Shown here: in pieces, positions 1 to 5,795 of the stretch
Layout: every line of letters begins with the position of its first letter
Position numbering within the stretch: position 1 is the first letter of the stretch
From: Prolixibacteraceae bacterium UBA5740
Lineage (GTDB): Bacteria > Bacteroidota > Bacteroidia > Bacteroidales > Prolixibacteraceae
DNA: 5,795 nucleotides
NCBI GenBank assembly: GCA_002419285.1
Contig: DIFU01000157.1
Location: 1 to 5,795, forward strand
Reading direction: 5' to 3'
Program-made: the position numbers and the translations under genes
The notes under the pieces: generated by a model
Told to the model about the DNA's origin: nothing
Seen by the model: only the letters and a program-made list of their open reading frames with translations
The model's database searches: none

Positions 1-1559
1 ACCTGGCCTGCATAAACATCCTCTCCCGGAAAAATAAAGAACTTACCCCTGTCCTGAAGCTTGTTAATCGAATAGGCTATGGCCGTTCCGGTTTCAAGAG
101 CGATCAGGGCACCATTTCTTTTAACGGACATTTCTCCTTTCCATGGTTCATATCCTTTGAACCGGTGGGCCAATACCGCTTCGCCTTCGGTGGCGGTGAG
201 CATCTGGTTACGCAGTCCGATAATCCCGCGGGCAGGAATAAAAAATTCGAGATGTGAACGCTCATTCTTCACTTCAATGTTGGCAATTTCAGCCTTTCTT
301 GAGGTGGCCAGTTCAATCACCTTGCCGGCAAAGATTTCGGGTACCTGGACGGTCATGCTCTCAATGGGTTCGTGTTTTACACCGTCGATCTCTTTTATTA
401 GAACTTTCGGCTGCCCCACCTGAAGTTCGTATCCTTCGCGACGCATGGTTTCAATCAGGATCGACAGGTGAAGGATTCCCCTGCCAAAGACCATGAAGGT
501 GTCGGCAGATGCCGTGTCTTCAACACGCAGGGCGAGGTTTTTTTCCGTTTCTTTATAAAGTCTGTCACGCAGCTGTCGGGAGGTGACAAAATTTCCTTCC
601 CTTCCGAAGAAAGGAGAGTTGTTGGCGGCGAATACCATGCTCATGGTAGGTTCGTCGACATGGATAGGAGTCAGTCCTTCGGGTTCGAGCAGGTCGGCAA
701 TGGTATCCCCGATTTCGAAATTCTCGAGTCCGAACACTGCGCAAATTTCACCGCTGCGTACGGGGACTTTGACTTTTTCCTTGCCCAAACCTTCGAAAAG
801 ATATACCTCCTTAATGGTATTTTTCACGGTAGAGCCATCACGTTTTACAAGCATGACCTGGCTTCCCGGGATCAGTGAACCCCTGCTTACCCTGCCTACG
901 GCAATCCTTCCCATGTAAGAAGAGTAGTCAAGGGAGGTAATGCGCATCTGGAGCGTACCTTCCACTTCCCTGGCTGAAGGTATATGTTCAATGATGGTGT
1001 CGAGAAGGAAACTGACATCCTCGGTGGGGTTCTTCCAGTCAGGGCCCATCCAGCCTACCTTGGATGATCCGTAAACAGTCGGGAAGTCGAGCTGGTCTTC
1101 GGTGGCATCAAGGCTGTACATGAGATCAAAAACCTTCTCGTGGGTTTCTTCAGGATTACAGTTGGGTTTATCAACTTTATTGATAACAACTACCGGTTTC
1201 AGTCCCAGTTCCAGTGCTTTCTGCAGTACGAAACGGGTCTGTGGCATCGGTCCCTCAAAAGCATCGACGATCAACAGTACACCGTCGGCCATATTCAGGA
1301 CACGTTCAACCTCCCCTCCGAAGTCGGAGTGGCCTGGAGTGTCGATTACATTGATTTTTACGTCTTTATAATGAACTGATACGTTCTTTGCCAAAATAGT
1401 GATGCCTCGTTCCCTTTCGAGGTCGTTGTTGTCCAGAAAAAGCTCCTGTACCTCCTGATTTTCGCGAAAAAGTTTTACCTGGTGAAGGATCCTGTCAACA
1501 AGGGTGGTCTTGCCATGGTCGACGTGGGCAATGACTGCTACATTTCTGATTTCTTTCAT
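1..1559 (-). CDS. typA: Translational GTPase TypA/BipA, 3' end cut off by window edge
   Basis: Ribosome-binding translational GTPase of the EF-G/LepA superfamily, cytoplasmic, linked in other bacteria to 50S assembly, cold and stress growth. Reading the minus strand from the ATG at 1557-1559 gives 519 uninterrupted codons with no stop before the edge. The G domain is complete: G1 AHVDHGKTT (residues 11-19), G2 RGITI (51-55), G3 DTPGH (73-77), G4 NKVD (127-130) and a G5-like GSSKVG (164-169). Domain II follows (about 200-290), then the EF-G III/V-like domains. The TypA-typical segments FGRGILHLSILIE (358-370), PARGIIGLRNQ (442-452) and LQDRGKFF (501-508) separate it from LepA and EF-G. Relatives run to about 600 residues, so roughly 80 C-terminal residues are missing, an effect of the window rather than a truncation. 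The start is fixed by the MKEIRNVAVIAHVDHGK opening. It is transcribed divergently from the esterase gene and no Shine-Dalgarno is visible. Identification is very secure. Confidence 0.97.
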   Translation of the reverse strand, partial: MKEIRNVAVIAHVDHGKTTLVDRILHQVKLFRENQEVQELFLDNNDLERERGITILAKNVSVHYKDVKINVIDTPGHSDFGGEVERVLNMADGVLLIVDAFEGPMPQTRFVLQKALELGLKPVVVINKVDKPNCNPEETHEKVFDLMYSLDATEDQLDFPTVYGSSKVGWMGPDWKNPTEDVSFLLDTIIEHIPSAREVEGTLQMRITSLDYSSYMGRIAVGRVSRGSLIPGSQVMLVKRDGSTVKNTIKEVYLFEGLGKEKVKVPVRSGEICAVFGLENFEIGDTIADLLEPEGLTPIHVDEPTMSMVFAANNSPFFGREGNFVTSRQLRDRLYKETEKNLALRVEDTASADTFMVFGRGILHLSILIETMRREGYELQVGQPKVLIKEIDGVKHEPIESMTVQVPEIFAGKVIELATSRKAEIANIEVKNERSHLEFFIPARGIIGLRNQMLTATEGEAVLAHRFKGYEPWKGEMSVKRNGALIALETGTAIAYSINKLQDRGKFFIFPGEDVYAGQ

Positions 1560-1579
1560 TTATTGTTTTTATTGGGCCG

Positions 1580-1587
1580 CAAAAATA
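1580..1587 (-). promoter_or_regulatory. Candidate -7 promoter box for typA
   Basis: On the minus strand this reads TATTTTTG, a full match to the Bacteroidota sigma-ABfr -7 consensus TAnnTTTG. It lies about 20 bp upstream of the typA ATG, so the leader would be very short. No TTTG -33 element is found at the usual 19-21 bp spacing. The call therefore rests on the -7 box and its position alone, in an AT-rich stretch where chance matches are possible. Confidence 0.42.
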
Positions 1588-1678
1588 AAAAACGATTTTT
1601 TTGTCTGATTGTTTTTTGTCTATTCATTTACATCTCAACCAATGTTTTAACAAACGAAATGCTTCATTAGTTGCTGAT

Positions 1679-1764
1679 ATCATTTGTGAAATCTTATTTA
1701 TGATTTGTGAAGGAACTATTTTTTATAATTTTAAGCACATTATAAAATCTGATCATTTATGAAA
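1679..1764 (+). repeat. Three near-identical 12-13 bp words in the divergent spacer
   Basis: Copies are ATCATTTGTGAAA (1679-1691), ATGATTTGTGAAG (1700-1712) and ATCATTTATGAAA (1752-1764). Copies 1 and 2 share the exact 9-mer ATTTGTGAA. Copies 1 and 3 differ at one of 13 bases. The starts are 21 and 52 bp apart, close to 2 and 5 helical turns, so all three would face the same side of the DNA. Copy 2 overlaps the candidate -33 element and copy 3 overlaps the esterase start codon. This could be an operator array for a regulator of the esterase gene. Copy 3 partly encodes the MK start, and AT-rich DNA gives chance repeats, so a functional role is only inferred. Confidence 0.35.
1704..1733 (+). 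promoter_or_regulatory. Candidate promoter for the CE15 esterase gene
   Basis: TTTG at 1704-1707 could be a Bacteroidota -33 element. TAATTTTA at 1726-1733 matches five of the six fixed bases of the -7 consensus TAnnTTTG. The 18-bp gap is slightly below the usual 19-21. Transcription would start near 1740, about 20 bp before the ATG at 1759. No Shine-Dalgarno is visible between them, as is common in this phylum. The match is imperfect, so this is tentative. Confidence 0.3.
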
Positions 1765-3030
1765 ACCTCTCTTTTCCTGTTGATTTTTCTCTTGTTTGCC
1801 ATCACTTCCGAAGGGCAGAATCAGGCCAATTATGATGAATCAAAGGTGCCATCCTATAAACTTCCCGACCCGTTGGTTATGCCTGGAGGCCGAAAGGTGA
1901 AGAACGTAAAAAAATGGGAGAAGAAAATGCGTCCAGCCACGCTTCATTTATTTGAAGACCAGGTTTATGGAAAAATTCCAGAAGAGCTGAAAATGACCTC
2001 TTTCCGTGTTGTGGAGGAAGGGAAAGACTCACCCTACAAAAATGCCATCAGGCGACAGGTTGAGATGGTACTTGAAAAAGAAGGAAGGGAACTGAGAGTG
2101 CTGATGTTGATATATCTCCCGGAAACGGATCATAAAGTCCCTGTATTTTTGGGTCTTAATTTTTATGGAAACCATACAGTCACCGATGATGTGAATGTAT
2201 TGATCACGGATTCATGGGTGCCAAACGAATCTTCATTTGGCATTGTCAACAACCAGGCTAACGAAAAGGGCAGGGGAGTGCGCACCAATCGTTGGTCAAT
2301 ACAGGAGATTCTTGACAATGGATATGGATTGGCTACCATTTATTATGGGGATTTTGATCCTGATTATAATGATTTCTCGGATGGAGTACATCCGTTTTTA
2401 TACCATTACGGTCAGGACAAGCCCAAAGCAAATGAATGGGGAGCTCTTGGAGCTTGGGCCTGGGGACTGAGCCGCGCGATGGATTACCTGGAGACTGACC
2501 CGGATGTCGATGCTTCCAAAGTTGCCGTTATGGGACACTCGAGGATTGGGAAAGCTGCCTTATGGGCCGGGGCTACAGATGAGCGTTTTGCCCTGGTCAT
2601 TTCGAATAATTCGGGATGCGGAGGCGCTGCCTTGTCAAGGCGCAGGTTCGGGGAAACGGTCCATGTCATCAATACGGCATTCCCCCATTGGTTTTGCGAT
2701 AATTTTACCGCGTACAACAACAATGAGGATAACCTGCCGGTCGATCAGCACCAGTTGATAGCACTGATTGCCCCTCGTCCGGTATATATTGCCAGCGCAG
2801 AAGAAGACCAGTGGGCTGATCCCCATGGAGAATACCTGTCGGGATATTATGCTTCCCCGGTGTACGAACTTTATGGAAAGAAGGGATTCTCGTCACCTGA
2901 CATGCCTGCGATACACCAGCCTGTCATGAATCAGATCGGATACCATATCAGGGCAGGGGTGCATGACGTGACACTTTACGACTGGCAACAATACATCCGC
3001 TTTGCCAACCTTCATTTTTTCAATCGGTAA
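1759..3030 (+). CDS. Secreted CE15-family glucuronoyl (methyl)esterase
   Basis: Alpha/beta-hydrolase of carbohydrate esterase family 15. Known members cleave the ester between lignin alcohols and the 4-O-methyl-glucuronic acid side chains of xylan. The product has 423 residues. Residues 1-20 form a Sec-type signal (MKTSLFLLIFLLFA core) with no lipobox Cys, so a soluble periplasmic or exported enzyme is likely. Family marks in order: LNFYGNHT (133-140), WGALGAWAWGLSRAMDYLETD region (227-247), nucleophile elbow GHSRIGK (259-265; Ser261 nucleophile, Arg262 probable oxyanion-hole residue), SGCGGAA (285-291), FPHWFCDNF (308-316), LIALIAPRPV (333-342), SAEEDQWADPHGE (346-358) and catalytic His402 in AGVHDV. 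Cys287 and Cys313 may form a disulfide. The usual acid site just before SGCGG is Asn284. Asp350 sits at the alternative acid position known in some bacterial CE15 enzymes. The length is normal for a single-domain bacterial CE15 and no binding module is attached. It is monocistronic, with converging genes downstream. The family call is secure; the exact natural ester is inferred. Confidence 0.9.
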   Translation: MKTSLFLLIFLLFAITSEGQNQANYDESKVPSYKLPDPLVMPGGRKVKNVKKWEKKMRPATLHLFEDQVYGKIPEELKMTSFRVVEEGKDSPYKNAIRRQVEMVLEKEGRELRVLMLIYLPETDHKVPVFLGLNFYGNHTVTDDVNVLITDSWVPNESSFGIVNNQANEKGRGVRTNRWSIQEILDNGYGLATIYYGDFDPDYNDFSDGVHPFLYHYGQDKPKANEWGALGAWAWGLSRAMDYLETDPDVDASKVAVMGHSRIGKAALWAGATDERFALVISNNSGCGGAALSRRRFGETVHVINTAFPHWFCDNFTAYNNNEDNLPVDQHQLIALIAPRPVYIASAEEDQWADPHGEYLSGYYASPVYELYGKKGFSSPDMPAIHQPVMNQIGYHIRAGVHDVTLYDWQQYIRFANLHFFNR

Positions 3031-3073
3031 GGCCAGTGTATTTTTATATAAATCCTTAATGGGAATCAGGGAA

Positions 3074-3105
3074 TTCAGTTCAATTCCGATACTGACTTGA
3101 CTGAA
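3074..3105. other. Imperfect inverted repeat in the convergent spacer
   Basis: TTCAGTTCAA (3074-3083) can pair with TTGACTGAA (3097-3105) with one bulged base and a 13-nt loop. An alternative overlapping hairpin pairs GGAATT (3070-3075) with AATTCC (3082-3087). Both lie in the 92-bp gap between two converging stop codons, where a terminator is expected. Neither is followed by a T tract on either strand, and the stems are GC-poor, so intrinsic termination is doubtful. It may act only as a weak 3'-end structure or be chance. Confidence 0.22.
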
Positions 3106-3122
3106 AAAGACACCATGGAGAT

Positions 3123-4100
3123 TTATTTTCCCTCAGGGACGGTTATACTACCAAGGTTGGTTATCTGGTAATCAGCCAAAGCGAACTTTTTACTGGCTTT
3201 TTGGTTGATTTCAGTCACTTTCATGATGCTCTTTTCTCCTGTCTTCTTGTCGGTTGTTTCGGCTTCCATCAATTGGCCTCCCTGGATCCCGGGTGTATAG
3301 GCAGCCGTTTTAAGGATGGTACCATAAAGATCCCTGCTCTTAAATGCTAAGTCGTTGGTAATCCAATAGTTTCCCTTTGTCTGTTCTTCGGGGTTGTCAT
3401 ACTCGTATTCGTCACATGAATACCCCTGGATGCTTTTCTTCCTCCCCGTTTTCTTGAAGTAGGGATTTAAGGTAACATTTTCAACTGCGGCCTCTTCTTC
3501 TTTGGTGAGATCCTGAATGGCCGACTCATCGCCGGTCATCGCGCCGAGGCCATATACCAGGCCTGTCTTTTTTCCGTTTTCTTCGTTCAACATGATGGAT
3601 GCCTTGTTTTTCATGTCGAAGATAAAGATGCCCTTGCCTTTCTCTCCGATATCTTCGGACAGGATTTCATAGGCAAAATTGGTTGCCCCGGGTTCGACAT
3701 AAGTGACAAAGTCGCCTTCACTGGTGGTTTTGCCTTTTCCGTCGATGGTCTGAAGGTGCATGCGGATCATGGTAGAGAACGCGTAATCCTTTTCAACAGG
3801 AACTGGTTCTCCTGACACTCCCACCCCTTTCAGTATATTCTGCATCCTTTGCTGATTCTTTTCTTCGCGGCTTTGTTGGGATGATGGCTGGCTTTCACTT
3901 TTGTCGATTTCATCCAGCGTTTCATCAATTTTCTGGTCAAGCTTCTCGTCCACTTTTTCCTCAACCTTTCTCGATGCCCTTTCGTCAATTTTGTTTTTTG
4001 CCTTTTGGGCAGCTCTTTCGAGCATGCTTTGGGCTTGTGAAGTGCCGGTCGTGCCTGCCAGAAAGGCAATCACGAGAATAAAAGTTCTTATGGATTTCAT
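3123..4100 (-). CDS. Exported DUF4412-like protein with charged N-terminal helix
   Basis: Exported protein of unknown function, 325 residues. Residues 1-23 are a Sec signal ending SQA, with probable cleavage before Gln24; there is no lipobox. Residues 25-68 are a strongly charged helix built from four-residue units (KVEE, KVDE, KLDQ, KIDE, TLDE at 45-64), then a Gln/Ser-rich linker (69-84). From about 104 the pattern resembles DUF4412: an opening beta strand YAFSTMIRMHL, FIFDMKNKASIML (159-171), KKTGRKKSIQGYSCDEYEY (216-234) and YWITNDL (245-251). Known members are uncharacterised Bacteroidota envelope proteins. The frame stays open to 4223, but the ATG at 4098-4100 is chosen because the signal peptide begins there and the upstream 41 codons look non-coding. 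No Shine-Dalgarno or clear promoter is visible in 4101-4247. It stands alone between the terminator upstream and the esterase downstream. The DUF4412 assignment is by eye and moderately sure. Confidence 0.8.
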   Translation of the reverse strand: MKSIRTFILVIAFLAGTTGTSQAQSMLERAAQKAKNKIDERASRKVEEKVDEKLDQKIDETLDEIDKSESQPSSQQSREEKNQQRMQNILKGVGVSGEPVPVEKDYAFSTMIRMHLQTIDGKGKTTSEGDFVTYVEPGATNFAYEILSEDIGEKGKGIFIFDMKNKASIMLNEENGKKTGLVYGLGAMTGDESAIQDLTKEEEAAVENVTLNPYFKKTGRKKSIQGYSCDEYEYDNPEEQTKGNYWITNDLAFKSRDLYGTILKTAAYTPGIQGGQLMEAETTDKKTGEKSIMKVTEINQKASKKFALADYQITNLGSITVPEGK

Positions 4101-4247
4101 GATGAAGTATATTTTGCGTATTTGACAATAATTGCTCAAACAATTTAAGACAAAAAAGAATATTAATCCAGAATCCTGACCAATAATTTTTATTTGGTTA
4201 CCATTTTCCGGGAATAAAGTCAATCAGGGTTTATCTCAATAATTGGC

Positions 4248-4280
4248 AAAAAAAACCAGGTATACAATAATACCTGGTTT
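4248..4280 (-). terminator. Intrinsic terminator of the oxidoreductase-isomerase operon
   Basis: Read on the minus strand, arm AAACCAGGTAT (4280-4270), a 6-nt loop and the perfectly complementary arm ATACCTGGTTT (4263-4253) make an 11-bp stem. The T-run of eight (4255-4248) begins inside the stem and continues past it. It sits 29 bp after the isomerase stop codon. It would end leftward transcription and insulate the DUF4412-like gene, whose start is about 150 bp further on. The stem followed by a U tract is the classic factor-independent form. On the plus strand there is no T tract of similar quality, so its direction is leftward. Confidence 0.92.
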
Positions 4281-4309
4281 CCATTAACAGTGTCAGAGCT
4301 CTACTTTCT

Positions 4310-5251
4310 CTATTTCACGAAAGGTGCGTTGTTCAGGTAATCGAAACATTGTTTCACACCTTCAAACTGGGTAACTCCTTCCCTGATATTTTCCAATTCA
4401 ACATAGAATTCATCCAAGCCATTTTTGTAAGCATGTTTGAATATATTTTCAAAGTTCATCATTCCTGAATTGCCTAAAATTGAGCGGTCTTTGATATGAA
4501 GGATCGGGAACCGGCCTGCATATTTTTCAAAGTATTCGAGTGGGTCATTGGCACCCATAACCGTCCAGTATACATCCATTTCAAAGAATACGAGTGAAGG
4601 ATCGGTACCATTCAGGAGCAGGTCATAAATCACATCACCAACGGGCATCCATGGATTGGCACGTTTGCCTTTGTCTTCTTCCTTTACTACCCTCTGGAAC
4701 TCTCCGGAATGGTTATGGTATCCCCAGCGAATGTTCGCAGCCTTGGCAATTTCACCGGCTTTGTTGAAGACTTCGCATACTATTGCTGCGTCATCATGGC
4801 TTTCGATCTGAGGCATACCTGGTTGCACGAGTGAGGTAGTACCGAATTTCACATGGTCTTCGACAGCGATTTTCCAGAAATCGGCAATTTCACCCATGTT
4901 TTCTTTTGTATACTTCCTTACAGGTGGATTTACGTGCGAACCGGTTATCTTGATGCCGGCATCTTCGGCCATCTTTCTGTAATCGGCAACCTCGATGGTC
5001 CCCATTTTCCTTTCACGGTATCCAGCCAGTTCAATGGTACTGTAACCGATATCGGCAATTTTCTTCAAGCCGTTGGGCACATCTTCGGTAAGCTCACGTC
5101 CGAGTGAATAAATCTGCAAGCCAATCTTTTTCTTGGGGGCCGACAATGGCGAAACACTGCCTGCGGCTTTTGCTGAGGCAAAACTGCCACCTACCATACC
5201 GCCTACGGTTAGTAAGCCAAGTTTCTTTAAAAAATCTCTTTTGGTTTCCAT
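4310..5251 (-). CDS. Exported sugar isomerase/epimerase, xylose isomerase-like TIM barrel
   Basis: Member of the sugar phosphate isomerase/epimerase superfamily (AP-endonuclease 2/xylose isomerase-like TIM barrel), 313 residues from the ATG at 5249-5251. The N-terminus METKRDFLKKLGLL, with a glycine-rich hydrophobic stretch and ASAKAAG (25-31), resembles a twin-arginine export signal with Lys-Arg in place of Arg-Arg. The barrel starts at KKIGLQIYSLG (41-51). Later motifs are IELAGY (73-78), GSHVNP (104-109), GYHNHSGEF (177-185), FEMDVYW (223-229), LHIKD (251-255) and YVELEN (283-288). By family analogy the metal site would use His179 or His181, Asp226, His252 and Glu285. The substrate is probably a free sugar or keto-sugar; a phosphate need not be present. 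It lies 19 bp after the oxidoreductase stop, so it is co-transcribed, and a strong terminator follows. An alternative in-frame TTG start at 5264-5266 adds five residues and has AGGA seven bases upstream. Family sure, substrate unknown. Confidence 0.9.
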   Translation of the reverse strand: METKRDFLKKLGLLTVGGMVGGSFASAKAAGSVSPLSAPKKKIGLQIYSLGRELTEDVPNGLKKIADIGYSTIELAGYRERKMGTIEVADYRKMAEDAGIKITGSHVNPPVRKYTKENMGEIADFWKIAVEDHVKFGTTSLVQPGMPQIESHDDAAIVCEVFNKAGEIAKAANIRWGYHNHSGEFQRVVKEEDKGKRANPWMPVGDVIYDLLLNGTDPSLVFFEMDVYWTVMGANDPLEYFEKYAGRFPILHIKDRSILGNSGMMNFENIFKHAYKNGLDEFYVELENIREGVTQFEGVKQCFDYLNNAPFVK

Positions 5252-5270
5252 AATACTATTTTTCAATGGT

Positions 5271-5795
5271 TTATCCTAATTTATAAGGTCTTCTGTATTC
5301 GTAGTGATAAAGACGGTGCGATGCAGCTTCCTTGTCGTCGCCGAAGCTCAGTGTGGCCGGATTCCATTTGACTGGACGACCAAGTTCGGTAGCGATATTT
5401 CCCAGACAACATAGGGTGTTGGTGCTGCATCCCACTTCAACGGGAGCGACCGGATCCTTACGTGAACGCACGGCGTCAATGAAGTCCTGCATATGAGGTG
5501 CACTGATTTCAAAGCTGCCACCTCCTCTTTGGGCGCTGCGCTGCATCTCTTCATACATTTTTCTTCTTTCCTCGGGTGTCATCTGTCTTGGGCGACGACC
5601 GGCAAGATTTTCGGGAACAAGTGATGCGTCAGAGCAGCCCAGGTAACCACGGGCCACTTCGATCCATCCTTTTGTTCCAATGAATTTGATGCCCTGTGCA
5701 CCCGGCATATCATCGAGGTAAGGTTGTTCGGTCATGACAATGCCGTTCAGGTATTTGAATGCCAGGTAGTCCTGCCCATTGTAACCTTTGGGGAT
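5271..5795 (-). CDS. Gfo/Idh/MocA-family oxidoreductase, C-terminal part only
   Basis: C-terminal 174 residues of a probable NAD(P)-dependent sugar or polyol dehydrogenase of the Gfo/Idh/MocA family. The reading frame is open to the right edge, so the N-terminal Rossmann fold and any export signal lie outside the window. Visible marks are YLAFKYLNGIV (residues 10-20 of the visible part), IKFIGTKGWIEVARG (36-50), the family's C-terminal HMQDFIDAVRSRKDPVAPVEVG stretch (about 101-122), LGNIATELGRPVKW (131-144) and a final YEYRRPYKLG. This tail matches the Gfo/Idh/MocA subgroup common in Bacteroidota and Planctomycetota, whose members often carry a Tat signal. The missing part is probably 250-300 residues. 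The adjacent isomerase gene starts 19 bp after this stop, suggesting sequential or alternative chemistry on one sugar. The catalytic Lys/His motif is not visible, so activity cannot be judged from this window. Confidence 0.88.
   Translation of the reverse strand: MPKGYNGQDYLAFKYLNGIVMTEQPYLDDMPGAQGIKFIGTKGWIEVARGYLGCSDASLVPENLAGRRPRQMTPEERRKMYEEMQRSAQRGGGSFEISAPHMQDFIDAVRSRKDPVAPVEVGCSTNTLCCLGNIATELGRPVKWNPATLSFGDDKEAASHRLYHYEYRRPYKLG

Noticed and set aside
79..1379. Several plus-strand open frames of 79-136 codons across this stretch
   Set aside because: All are antisense to typA, whose minus-strand frame is open throughout and carries every GTPase motif. The plus-strand translations show no family resemblance.
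1482..1670. A 62-codon plus-strand frame with a hydrophobic segment, a possible small membrane protein
   Set aside because: It starts antisense inside the typA GTPase motif region and runs through the typA promoter spacer. The hydrophobicity comes from T-rich spacer DNA, and there is no ribosome binding site.
2237..2896. Short frames on both strands within the esterase gene
   Set aside because: They are shadows of the CE15 frame, which explains all conserved motifs.
3830..4125. Plus- and minus-strand frames over the start of the DUF4412-like gene, some rich in Phe/Ser or Lys/Arg
   Set aside because: The skewed composition comes from the Lys/Glu-rich helix codons read in other frames. The signal peptide supports only the 4100 start.
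4180..4197. Weak palindrome CCAATAA/TTATTTGG as a possible operator
   Set aside because: It has a bulge, is almost all A/T, and aligns with no promoter element, so chance is the simpler explanation.
4853..5107. An 84-codon plus-strand frame
   Set aside because: It is antisense to the isomerase gene, whose frame carries the conserved barrel motifs.
1..5795. CRISPR array, insertion sequence, tRNA or phage-like content
   Set aside because: No regular direct-repeat array, transposase-like frame, terminal inverted repeats or cloverleaf was seen. The window is ordinary gene-dense chromosome.

Overview
The window looks like chromosomal DNA of a Bacteroidota (Bacteroidetes) bacterium. The intergenic spacers are AT-rich, and ribosome binding sites are weak or absent. 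A box matching the Bacteroidota -7 consensus (TAnnTTTG) precedes one gene. The gene families also fit: a CE15 glucuronoyl esterase, a DUF4412-like exported protein, and a Gfo/Idh/MocA oxidoreductase paired with an exported sugar isomerase/epimerase. The organism assignment is inferred from these traits, not from a marker-gene comparison.

Layout. Positions 1-1559 (minus) hold the N-terminal 519 codons of the ribosome-associated GTPase TypA/BipA; its C-terminus lies off the left edge. A 199-bp divergent spacer (1560-1758) carries candidate promoters for typA (leftward) and for the next gene (rightward), plus three near-copies of a 12-13 bp word at close to whole helical turns. Positions 1759-3030 (plus) encode a secreted CE15 esterase, predicted to cut the ester between lignin and glucuronoxylan. 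It has Asn where many family members have their catalytic Glu. A 92-bp convergent spacer follows. Positions 3123-4100 (minus) encode an exported DUF4412-like protein with a highly charged N-terminal helix. A clear intrinsic terminator at 4248-4280 (minus) ends a leftward operon. In transcription order that operon is a Gfo/Idh/MocA oxidoreductase (5271-5795, 5' end beyond the right edge) and a TIM-barrel sugar isomerase/epimerase (4310-5251).

Functionally, typA is a housekeeping translation/ribosome-assembly gene. The oxidoreductase-isomerase pair suggests redox or epimerisation chemistry on a sugar or sugar derivative, perhaps in the periplasm. The CE15 esterase suggests access to plant cell-wall glucuronoxylan. 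These units are separately transcribed, so a shared pathway is possible but not shown. I see no mobile element, CRISPR array, tRNA or rRNA, and no convincing evidence of a wholly new system. The points most worth a second look are the CE15 active-site layout, the phased repeats in front of it, and the charged repeat helix of the DUF4412-like protein.
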